17,139 bases of DNA from an uncultured Fimbriimonadales bacterium (GTDB lineage: Bacteria; Armatimonadota; Fimbriimonadia; Fimbriimonadales; GBS-DC): contig CALGZO010000042.1 of assembly GCA_937934465.1 (NCBI GenBank), forward strand, positions 1 through 17,139, written 5' to 3'. Under the pieces are notes generated by a model. It saw only the letters and a program-made list of their open reading frames with translations. It was not told the origin of the DNA and did no database searches. Below, one piece after another: positions 7,143-13,740 of this stretch (position 1 is the first letter of the stretch; each line of letters starts with the position of its first letter). The translations under genes were made by a program, and so were the position numbers.

Positions 7143-8370
7143 TTTTGGTGGACGAGTGGTTTCAGGTGAGTTAGAGGCGTTGGATGTGCGCGCTGCACAG
7201 CAGCAGTTAGCCGCGCAGGGGCTGCGTGCGCTGCAGTTGACGCCTGAGCGAACGGCGTCGCCCCAAACTCCGAAGCCCGCTGCTGCGCCCCCGGCGCGCC
7301 GATTCTGGGAGTCTTCGCGCGTGCCGCCCCATCAGATGTGGCTCTGGCTGACGCAGCTGCGTGCGATGCTCAAGGCGGGAATGTCGCCCGCGAACGCTTT
7401 CGAGACGCTCAGCCAGCGCGTGAGGCGTCGCGATTTGCAACGCGCCAGCGCCGACATCGCCCAAGACGCTGCGCGCGGCGTCGCCCTCTCCGACGCGATG
7501 ACCAAATACCCCGCGCTGTTCCCGAACTTCCTCATCGGGTCGTTCCGCGCCGCCGAGCACGGGGGCTACCTACCCGAAATGCTCGAACGCCTAACCCACT
7601 ACTACGAGCAGCAGCGCGTCGTGCGTCGCTGGACGCGCCTGACGCAGGGGTGTCTGTGGCTTGCAGTGCTGCTCACGCCTCTGATTGCGCCGTTCGGCGT
7701 CGGGCTGATGGGGGCTTTCAGCACATTTCAAGGCGGCGACACAGCGTCTGCGTTGCAGGCGATAGGCGCGAGCGTGGGCAAGGCGTTCCTGCGCTACGGC
7801 TTACCTGTTATGCTAATAATGGTTGCGCTGATGCTGCTGGGCTATTTGATTGCTGGCTCGGAGCGTACGGGCGCGCGTCTGCGCTTGCACGGGCTGGGCT
7901 TCCTCGTCTACGCCGACTGGGTGCGGTCGCAGTCGCTGGAGCTTTACCTATTCCATCTGGGCAAGCTCACGCAGGCGGGCGTCTACCCTGCGACGGCGCA
8001 TACGCTGGCGGCTGGAGCCGTGCCGAACTTCGCGCTGGCAGCCGCGCTCCAGAGCGTTCAGTTAGAGCGCGCCGAAGGCGCCGCACACCTCGACGCCGCC
8101 CTCGAACGCTCAGGCATGTTCCCCATCGAGGAGGTGATGATGGCGCGGACAGGCGTGCAAACGGGCGAACTACCCCGAATACTGGAGAACTTGGCGCAGA
8201 TGTATCGACAACGCACCGCCGAGAGCGTCCAGCATCTCCCGCGCAGCTTCCTGCGCCTAATCAGCCTAATCAGTATCGTCGCGACGGGAATCGCAATCAT
8301 CGCGCTCGCGTGGGGCTATTACGGTAATGTCTTCAAAGCCGTCGATCGGTTCATGGGGGTTGACCAGTGA
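7114..8370 (+). CDS. Type II secretion/type IV pilus inner-membrane platform protein (GspF/PilC family)
   Basis: A 418-residue protein with the typical N-terminus MPTYRYRAVDFGGRVVSGEL, then LAAQGLRALQL. A Pro/Ala-rich linker (about 45-62) follows, then two T2SSF domains. The first is about 75-190 (LTQLRAMLKAGMSPANAFETL, SFRAAEHGGYLPEML). The second is about 270-400 (LGKLTQAGVYPATAHTLAAG, ARTGVQTGELPRILENLAQMY). Membrane segments follow the first domain (LWLAVLLTPLIAPFGVGLMG), sit mid-protein (LPVMLIMVALMLLGYLIAG) and end the second (ISLISIVATGIAIIALAWGYY). PilC/GspF anchors the assembly ATPase and pseudopilus machinery in the inner membrane. No ATPase, pilin or secretin gene is nearby, so whether it serves a pilus, secretion or DNA uptake cannot be decided. 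Confidence 0.92.
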   Translation: MPTYRYRAVDFGGRVVSGELEALDVRAAQQQLAAQGLRALQLTPERTASPQTPKPAAAPPARRFWESSRVPPHQMWLWLTQLRAMLKAGMSPANAFETLSQRVRRRDLQRASADIAQDAARGVALSDAMTKYPALFPNFLIGSFRAAEHGGYLPEMLERLTHYYEQQRVVRRWTRLTQGCLWLAVLLTPLIAPFGVGLMGAFSTFQGGDTASALQAIGASVGKAFLRYGLPVMLIMVALMLLGYLIAGSERTGARLRLHGLGFLVYADWVRSQSLELYLFHLGKLTQAGVYPATAHTLAAGAVPNFALAAALQSVQLERAEGAAHLDAALERSGMFPIEEVMMARTGVQTGELPRILENLAQMYRQRTAESVQHLPRSFLRLISLISIVATGIAIIALAWGYYGNVFKAVDRFMGVDQ

Positions 8371-8378
8371 GGTATCCT
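8371..8378 (+). promoter_or_regulatory. Extended -10 promoter element GGTATCCT before the CAP-domain gene
   Basis: GGTATCCT begins right after the stop of the PilC-like gene and ends 7 bases before ATG 8386. It is identical to the octamers at 4435 and 11023. No Shine-Dalgarno sequence and only a poor -35 are visible. A leaderless transcript is the simplest reading. Confidence 0.6.
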
Positions 8379-8385
8379 AATCGGC

Positions 8386-8841
8386 ATGCAGCAACAACGC
8401 CGTCGTGAGCCGACCGAGCACGAGCTGCGCCAGCTGGAACAGCGCGTCCATCGCCTTATTAACGAGCAGCGTCAACGCGCCAAGTTGCCCCCGCTCGCCT
8501 GGCGCGAGGATGTCGCTCGCTGCGCCCGCGACCACAGCCGCAACATGGCGCAGCGCGACTTTTTCGACCATGTAGACCCGCGATTGGGTGGTGTGGACCA
8601 GCGATTAAACCGTTTCCGTATCGCGTGGCGCGTCTGCGGCGAGAACATCTTCATGCTCAGCGGCTACAGCAACCCTGCGCAGGTCGCAGTGCAAGGCTGG
8701 ATGGATAGTCCTGGGCATCGCGCGAACATCTTGGAGCAGCGGTTCACACACACAGGCGTCGGCGTCTTCTACCGAACACGCGACCAGATGTTTTACCTGA
8801 CTCAGATTTTCATCCGCCCGCCTGATGGAACCAAGCGGTGA
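8386..8841 (+). CDS. CAP/SCP-domain protein (YkwD-like) without signal peptide
   Basis: A 151-residue CAP-superfamily protein. Family motifs include INEQRQRAKLPPLAW (25-39), a candidate site histidine H62 in DFFDHVDP, GENIF with E86, and the signature GWMDSPGHRANIL (104-116) with H111. CAP proteins are usually secreted, with roles in spore coats, envelopes or interaction with other cells; the biochemical activity is generally unclear. This one starts with a charged helix, MQQQRRREPTEHELRQLEQ, and has no signal peptide or membrane segment. No better upstream start exists, because the frame would enter the preceding gene and the -10 element. The gene appears to be its own transcription unit. 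Confidence 0.88.
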   Translation: MQQQRRREPTEHELRQLEQRVHRLINEQRQRAKLPPLAWREDVARCARDHSRNMAQRDFFDHVDPRLGGVDQRLNRFRIAWRVCGENIFMLSGYSNPAQVAVQGWMDSPGHRANILEQRFTHTGVGVFYRTRDQMFYLTQIFIRPPDGTKR

Positions 8842-8848
8842 AGGATAG

Positions 8849-8856
8849 GGTATAGT
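8849..8856 (+). promoter_or_regulatory. Extended -10 promoter element GGTATAGT for recX-rny
   Basis: GGTATAGT lies 7 bases after the stop of the CAP gene and 70 bases before recX. It has the same GGTANNNT form as the other unit starts. The predicted leader of about 63 bases is the longest of the plus-strand units in the window. No convincing -35 is seen. Confidence 0.5.
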
Positions 8857-8910
8857 TAACTAAGGCGTCCCCGCGCTGGGCTGAATGTCGCCGTGAGGCG
8901 TATGTTGTTC

Positions 8911-8916
8911 AGGAGG
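8911..8916 (+). promoter_or_regulatory. Ribosome-binding site AGGAGG of recX
   Basis: AGGAGG lies 10 bases before ATG 8927 and supports that start. Confidence 0.6.
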
Positions 8917-8926
8917 CAGGCGAGCG

Positions 8927-9394
8927 ATGCAGCATGGGCGTTCGGAACGCCTGACGCAGGCAATTAAGCGGTCGCTGCGCTGGCTGCGTCAGCGCGACTT
9001 GTCGACGCACGAGCTGACGCAGCGGCTGCTGGCTGAGGGCTTCTCGGAATCGGACACGCGCGCGGCTATCGACTGGCTGACCGCTGAGGGCTATCTATCC
9101 GACGCGCGTCTGCGTCAGCGTTTGACCGAGCGGTATAGCCACGAGCAGCCGTCAGGACGCTTGCGTATCGAGCAGGAGTTCGCCCGCCGCGGCTTGGACG
9201 CGCCCGAACTGGAAGGCGACGAGGAGAGCCGCGCCGTGCGCGCTCTGACCTTGCGATTCGGCGAACCGCCCGCAACAGCCGAACCGCGCGAGGTCGCACG
9301 CTGGTTCCGATTCCTGCTCCAACGCGGCTTCGAATCGGAAACCGCGCAAAACGCCCTGCGCCGCTGGAACCCGCGCCTGGACGACCATCTGTAG
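8927..9394 (+). CDS. recX: Regulatory protein RecX
   Basis: A 155-residue, strongly charged, helical protein with RecX features: an N-terminal RSLRWLRQRDLSTHELTQRL repeat, then LLAEGFSESDTRAAIDWLTAEGYLSDARL, RIEQEFARRGLD and a third three-helix unit near the C-terminus (FRFLLQRGFESETAQNALRRW). RecX modulates RecA filament growth in recombination and the SOS response. recA often lies next to recX but is not seen here; the next gene is rny, 23 bases downstream with its own strong ribosome-binding site. Length is typical of the family. Confidence 0.85.
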   Translation: MQHGRSERLTQAIKRSLRWLRQRDLSTHELTQRLLAEGFSESDTRAAIDWLTAEGYLSDARLRQRLTERYSHEQPSGRLRIEQEFARRGLDAPELEGDEESRAVRALTLRFGEPPATAEPREVARWFRFLLQRGFESETAQNALRRWNPRLDDHL

Positions 9395-9403
9395 CGGATG
9401 CTC

Positions 9404-9410
9404 AAGGAGG
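9404..9410 (+). promoter_or_regulatory. Strong ribosome-binding site AAGGAGG of rny
   Basis: AAGGAGG lies 7 bases before ATG 9418. It is one of the best Shine-Dalgarno sequences in the window and contrasts with the leaderless-looking units. Confidence 0.7.
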
Positions 9411-9417
9411 TTCGATT

Positions 9418-11010
9418 ATGGAACTCATTTATGGCATAGTGACCATTACTCTGATGTTGGTTGCCGCAGGCGTGGGCTTCCAACTCGCGTGGCGTCGCGC
9501 GAGGCGCGAAGCGCAAGCACGCATCGAAGCATCCGCTGCCCAAGCGCAACAGACCCTCGAACAGGCGCGCCGCGAAACCGAGCAACTGCAACAACAACGC
9601 GACCAACTCCAACGCGAATGCGAGACCCTCCGACGCGAGGCGAGCCTCCAAGCGCGTGAAGACGCCCACAAAATCATCGAGCAAGCCGAGCAAGAAGCCC
9701 GCGAAAAACGCGCCGAAATCCTGAGGCTCGAACAGCGACTGCTCCAACGCGAGGAGCTCTTGGAACACCGATTCGAACTGCTGGAGCAAAAAGAGCACGC
9801 GCTGATGGAACGCGAAGCGCTCCTGACCAAAAAGCAGGGCGAACTGCGCGAACTGATGCACCAACGCCGCTTCGAACTGGAGCGCATCAGCGGCATGAGC
9901 GCGGAGCAAGCCCGCGAAATCCTGCTCAAAGAGGTGCGCGACGAAATCGAACACGAGGCGGTCATCCTTGCCCGACAAATCGAGGATGACGCCCGACGCG
10001 AAGCCGAACGACGCGCCCGCGAGGTCATCCTCGACACCGTCCAACGCTGCGTGGTCGACCATGTCGCCCACAACACCATCACCGTCATCCATCTGCCCAG
10101 CGAGGACATCAAAGGGCGCATCATCGGACGCGAAGGACGCAATATCCGCCACTTCGAGCATGTCACGGGCGTCGATGTGGTCATCGACGACACGCCTGAA
10201 GCGGTCGTGCTGTCCTCGTTCGAACCCATCCGCCGCGAGATTGCCCGTATCACGCTGCTCAATCTCATCAACGATGGACGCATCCACCCCGCGCGCATCG
10301 AAGAGGAGTACGAACGCGCCAAAAGCGAGGTGGAGCGACGCATCTGGCAAACGGGCGAAGAGGCGGTGCTACAGGTCGGGCTGACGGGCGTGCATCCTGA
10401 GATTGTGCGCACGCTGGGCAAGTTGCGCTATCGCACCAGCTACGCCCAAAATGTGCTGGACCACTCCATCGAGGTCGCCACGCTCGCCGGGCTGCTCGCG
10501 GCGGAGTTGAAACTGGACACGCGCACGGTCAAACGCGCCGCGCTGTTCCACGATATCGGCAAAGCCTTGGAGAACACCACCGAGGGTCCCCACGCGCTGG
10601 TGGGGATGGAGTTCCTGCGTCGCTACGGCGAGAGCGAGATTGTGTGCAACGCCGTCGGCGCACACCACCACGATATCGAACCCACCAGCTTGGAGGCGCA
10701 TGTGGTGATTGTCGCCGACTCCATCTCGGCGGCGCGACCGGGCGCACGGCGCGAATCGCTCCAGCAATATCTGCGGCGCATGCAGGAGCTCGAGCGCATC
10801 GCCATGAGCTTCGACGGCGTGGAGAAGGTCTACGCCATCCAAGCGGGACGCGAGGTGCGCGTGCTGGTCAAGCCGAACGAGGTGGACGACCTACGCTCCC
10901 ACCAACTCGCCCGCGAAATCGCCCACAAAATCCAGTCCGAGCTGGAGTATCCGGGTCAGGTCAAGGTGACGGTCATCCGCGAGGTGCGCGCGCACCATGT
11001 CGCGCATTAG
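9418..11010 (+). CDS. rny: Ribonuclease Y
   Basis: A 530-residue membrane-anchored endoribonuclease that starts mRNA decay. The parts appear in canonical order: an N-terminal membrane helix (about 3-22, IYGIVTITLMLVAAGVGFQL), a long Glu/Arg/Gln-rich coiled coil (about 26-200), a KH domain with IIGREGRNIRHFE (235-247) and VDVVIDDTPEAVVLSSF, and an HD domain with LFHDIGKA (H378, D379) and AHHHDIEP, then VVIVADSISAARPGARRE. Length matches the family. RNase Y recruits other decay enzymes at the membrane in Firmicutes and is patchily present in other phyla. It probably shares an mRNA with recX, 23 bases upstream. A new promoter-like octamer follows its stop codon. Confidence 0.97.
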   Translation: MELIYGIVTITLMLVAAGVGFQLAWRRARREAQARIEASAAQAQQTLEQARRETEQLQQQRDQLQRECETLRREASLQAREDAHKIIEQAEQEAREKRAEILRLEQRLLQREELLEHRFELLEQKEHALMEREALLTKKQGELRELMHQRRFELERISGMSAEQAREILLKEVRDEIEHEAVILARQIEDDARREAERRAREVILDTVQRCVVDHVAHNTITVIHLPSEDIKGRIIGREGRNIRHFEHVTGVDVVIDDTPEAVVLSSFEPIRREIARITLLNLINDGRIHPARIEEEYERAKSEVERRIWQTGEEAVLQVGLTGVHPEIVRTLGKLRYRTSYAQNVLDHSIEVATLAGLLAAELKLDTRTVKRAALFHDIGKALENTTEGPHALVGMEFLRRYGESEIVCNAVGAHHHDIEPTSLEAHVVIVADSISAARPGARRESLQQYLRRMQELERIAMSFDGVEKVYAIQAGREVRVLVKPNEVDDLRSHQLAREIAHKIQSELEYPGQVKVTVIREVRAHHVAH

Positions 11011-11022
11011 TCGCTCCCAGCG

Positions 11023-11030
11023 GGTATCCT
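11023..11030 (+). promoter_or_regulatory. Extended -10 promoter element GGTATCCT before the UPF0173 gene
   Basis: GGTATCCT starts 13 bases after the rny stop. A transcription start near 11037 would leave a leader of about 13 bases containing GGAGGT (11038-11043), six bases before ATG 11050. This matches the layout at 4437-4460. No clear -35 is seen. Confidence 0.58.
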
Positions 11031-11049
11031 ATCCGCTGGAGGTTGGCAT

Positions 11050-11754
11050 ATGCAAACGCAAATTCAGTGGCTCGGACACTCGACCTTTCTCATCACCACG
11101 CCGAACGGCAAACGCATCTTGATTGACCCGTGGGTGCAGGGCAACCCTGCGTGCCCCGAGAGCGCGAAACAACTGCCCGGCGTGGATATTATGTTGATTA
11201 CGCACGGACACAGCGACCACTGCGCCGACGCCGTGTCCATCGCAAAAGCGTATCAACCCACAGTGGCGTGTATCTACGAGATGTACCTGCATCTGAGCCG
11301 ACATGGCGTGTCGAAAATCCAGCCGATGAACAAGGGCGGCAGCGCGACCATCGACGGGATTACCGTGACGATGGTGAACGCCTTCCACAGCAGCGGCTTG
11401 GAGGAGGGCGGGCAGGTGCTGTATGCGGGCGAGCCTGCGGGCTACATCGTGCGCCTTGAGAACGGCACAACGCTCTATCACGCGGGCGATACCTGCGTGT
11501 TCGGCGATATGAAAATCATCGGCGAGCTCTACCAGCCACAGATTGCCATGCTGCCGATAGGCGACCTGTTCACGATGGGACCGCGCGAGGCGGCGTATGC
11601 CATCCAGCTGCTGGGCGTCAAGCGGGTGATTCCCATGCACTGGGGCACTTTCCCGTTGCTGACGGGCACGCCCGACGCGCTGCGCGAGGCGACGCGACAC
11701 ATCGACGGGCTGGAAATCCTCGCGCTCACGCCGGGACAGACCGTCGCTGTGTAG
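11050..11754 (+). CDS. UPF0173-type metal-dependent hydrolase (metallo-beta-lactamase fold)
   Basis: A 234-residue stand-alone metallo-beta-lactamase-fold protein close to the UPF0173 (YtkL-like) family. It starts QIQWLGHSTFLI and has the metal-binding motif THGHSDH (H52, H54, D56, H57). Further candidate ligands are H113 (AFHSS), H144 and D147 (LYHAGDT), and H197 (IPMHWGTFP). Known relatives bind zinc or other metals; their physiological substrate is unsettled. The protein has no signal peptide and is presumably cytoplasmic. It is convergent with dprA, with only 3 bases between the stop codons and no terminator. Confidence 0.92.
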   Translation: MQTQIQWLGHSTFLITTPNGKRILIDPWVQGNPACPESAKQLPGVDIMLITHGHSDHCADAVSIAKAYQPTVACIYEMYLHLSRHGVSKIQPMNKGGSATIDGITVTMVNAFHSSGLEEGGQVLYAGEPAGYIVRLENGTTLYHAGDTCVFGDMKIIGELYQPQIAMLPIGDLFTMGPREAAYAIQLLGVKRVIPMHWGTFPLLTGTPDALREATRHIDGLEILALTPGQTVAV

Positions 11755-11757
11755 CGT

Positions 11758-12843
11758 TCACAACACGCGCACGAACGCGCCGCCGGGCATCCGACGCGCG
11801 AGTCCTTGCATCTCCAGCATCGTCAGCTCGGCTTGGGCGGTATGCACGGGCAGTCCCAGCTGGCGGGCGAGCGCGTCCACATGGCGCGGCTCCAAATCCA
11901 GCGCGTTCAGCAAGCGTTCCTGCGTCTCGGTGAGCAGGGGCAGTTCGGGGGCGCGCTCGCGCGGTGTGGCGTCTATCTTGAGCGCGTTCAGAACATCCTC
12001 CGCGCACTCTGCCAGCGACGCGCCGTCTTTAATTAGCGCGTGGCAGCCCTTGCTTTTGGGGTTGTCGATGCTGCCGGGTACGGCGAACACCTCGCGTCCG
12101 TACTCGGCGGCGAGCCGCGCGGTGATGAGCGCGCCGCTGGCTTGGGGCGCCTCTACGACCAGCGTCGCCATGCCCCACGCGGCGATTAGGCGATTGCGCA
12201 CGGGGAACCGCCAAGCGTCGGGCGCGGCGTCCCACGCATACTCGCTCACCACCGCGTTGCCCGTCTCAGCCATCCGTCGGAAGAGCGCGCGGTTCTCCGC
12301 AGGGTACAGGTTGCCTAACCCGCTGCCCAGTATCGCCACTGTGCGCCCGTTCGCTTCCAGCGCGGTGCGGTGCGCGACGGCGTCGACGCCCAGTGCGCCG
12401 CCGCTTACGATGGTCAGCCCCGCCTCGCACAAGTCGCGCGCGAACCGTTCCGCGACCATGCGTCCATACGCGCTCGGTTGGCGCGTGCCCACCACGCTGA
12501 CGGCGAATCGGTCGCGCTCTTGGAGTTCGCCCCACACGAACAGCGCGGGCGGCGGGTCGGGCGTCGCCTCCAACGCGCGCGGGTAGTCGTCGGAGACGCC
12601 AGCAATCAGCAATCGCGCCGCGCCCGTCTCCAACGGCTCTGGCGTCTCGATAGGCTCGCGCGCGGCGCGCTCAATCGCGGCGACATCTGCCTCGCGCATG
12701 CCCGAAACCTCGCGCAACGCCGACGCGCTCGCGCCCAACACGCCGTCAGGGTCGCCAAACCGCTCCAGCAACGCCCGCAACTTGCTCGCCGAGAACTCCA
12801 CGCGCAGCAGCCTCAACCACGCAATCAACTCCTCACGGCTCAT
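11758..12843 (-). CDS. dprA: DNA-protecting protein DprA (DNA processing chain A)
   Basis: A 361-residue DprA. An N-terminal helical region with helix-hairpin-helix character (about 1-65) precedes the Rossmann-like DprA core, with VVGTRQPSAYG (117-127), TIVSGGALGVDAVAH (144-158) and ILGSGLGNLYPAEN (171-184). The last 60 residues form a winged-helix domain (TQERLLNALDLEPRHVDALARQ). DprA binds incoming single-stranded DNA and loads RecA during natural transformation. ATG 12843 is preferred over ATG 12864: it forms an ATGA overlap with the permease stop and has GGAG six bases upstream. It is thus translationally coupled to a polysaccharide-type ABC permease, an unexpected partner. It is convergent with the UPF0173 gene. 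Confidence 0.95.
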   Translation of the reverse strand: MSREELIAWLRLLRVEFSASKLRALLERFGDPDGVLGASASALREVSGMREADVAAIERAAREPIETPEPLETGAARLLIAGVSDDYPRALEATPDPPPALFVWGELQERDRFAVSVVGTRQPSAYGRMVAERFARDLCEAGLTIVSGGALGVDAVAHRTALEANGRTVAILGSGLGNLYPAENRALFRRMAETGNAVVSEYAWDAAPDAWRFPVRNRLIAAWGMATLVVEAPQASGALITARLAAEYGREVFAVPGSIDNPKSKGCHALIKDGASLAECAEDVLNALKIDATPRERAPELPLLTETQERLLNALDLEPRHVDALARQLGLPVHTAQAELTMLEMQGLARRMPGGAFVRVL

Positions 12844-13706
12844 GGTCGCTCCACAAACTCCCATTCGCGTTTACGGAAATAGCTTAGCCCCGCCAGCGCG
12901 ACGCCCACGCCCAGCAGCAAGTTCAGCCCCAGCAGCCACAGCGGCAACGCCATATCGGGGAACTGCGTCGCCTGACCCAACGCAGCGTTCTCTTGCACAA
13001 TCGTTATGGGCGGTAGTATCGCCTTGCGATATGCCATCGTCAGCGTCGCCATCGGGTTCAACAGGTGATACGCCCAGAACAGCCCCTCGCGATAGGCTTC
13101 AGGAACCAGCGTCGTGTAGCGCAACTGCTCCGAGAAATAAATTACAGGCGTCAAAAAGAACAGCAGCTGCAAGCCCACGCTCACCAGGTACTTCACATCC
13201 TCGTAAAACACATTCCAGCACGCAATCAGCGCGGATAGCCCCACCAGCCACAGCAGCTGGCTCAGCATAATCAGGGGCAACAGCATCAGCCCGGGCTGCA
13301 ACGGCGCGCCCACAAACCCGTACAGATACACGAACAGCACGCCCATCGCCAGCAGGAAGTGAACGCCGTTCGCCAGCACCGCCGCCAACGGCAGCAACAC
13401 GCGCGGAAAGTATATCTTGCGAATGACCTGCATGTAGACCAGTATCGTCTGGCTCGAATCGAGCAGCGCGAACTGGAAGAAGGTCCACGGCAGATACGCC
13501 GCCAAGATATACGCCGAATAGTTCGCGATGCGCATGCCCATCACATACTTGAACACAATCGTCATCACCAGCACGGTCGCCAGCGGGTTCAGCAGCGACC
13601 AGAAGAAGCCGAGCGCGGAGTTCTTGTAGCGCACGCGCAACTCGCGAATCACCAGCGTTCGGAGCAGCTCGCGGTAGTTCCACAGTTCCTGCAGCAGCTC
13701 GCGCAC
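12840..13706 (-). CDS. ABC-2 type permease, polysaccharide/teichoic acid export-like (Wzm/TagG/KpsM family)
   Basis: A 288-residue membrane protein if started at GTG 13706 (MRELLQELWNYRELLRTLVIRELRVRYKNSALGFFWSLL shape, the usual N-terminus of the family). The in-frame ATG at 13784 would add 26 atypical residues and overlap the divergent GT9 gene by 44 bases. Six hydrophobic segments are visible, and the conserved PVIYFSEQL and WAYHLLNPMATL segments precede the last ones. Such permeases, with a Wzt/TagH-type ATPase, export undecaprenyl-linked O-antigen, capsule or teichoic-acid chains. The ATPase is not in the window. dprA follows with an ATGA overlap. The promoter is unclear: a poor -10 candidate, GAATCT, lies 7 bases before GTG 13706. 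Confidence 0.85.
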   Translation of the reverse strand: MRELLQELWNYRELLRTLVIRELRVRYKNSALGFFWSLLNPLATVLVMTIVFKYVMGMRIANYSAYILAAYLPWTFFQFALLDSSQTILVYMQVIRKIYFPRVLLPLAAVLANGVHFLLAMGVLFVYLYGFVGAPLQPGLMLLPLIMLSQLLWLVGLSALIACWNVFYEDVKYLVSVGLQLLFFLTPVIYFSEQLRYTTLVPEAYREGLFWAYHLLNPMATLTMAYRKAILPPITIVQENAALGQATQFPDMALPLWLLGLNLLLGVGVALAGLSYFRKREWEFVERP

Positions 13707-13725
13707 GGGGTGCAGATTCGGCGCG

Positions 13726-13733
13726 GGTACAAT
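13726..13733 (+). promoter_or_regulatory. Extended -10 promoter element GGTACAAT before the GT9 gene
   Basis: GGTACAAT ends 7 bases before ATG 13741, with no Shine-Dalgarno sequence between. It lies in the short divergent region shared with the ABC-2 permease gene. A leaderless mRNA is likely. Confidence 0.6.
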
Positions 13734-13740
13734 CTTTCCT

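Noticed and set aside
8360..8365. TTGACC as the -35 box of the CAP-gene promoter
   Set aside because: Only 7 bases separate it from TATCCT, far too close for a -35/-10 pair.
9115..10350. 411-residue open frame on the minus strand opposite recX and rny
   Set aside because: It is antisense to two well-recognised genes; its Leu/Phe/Glu/Arg-rich sequence is the mirror of the rny coiled coil and shows no family motif.
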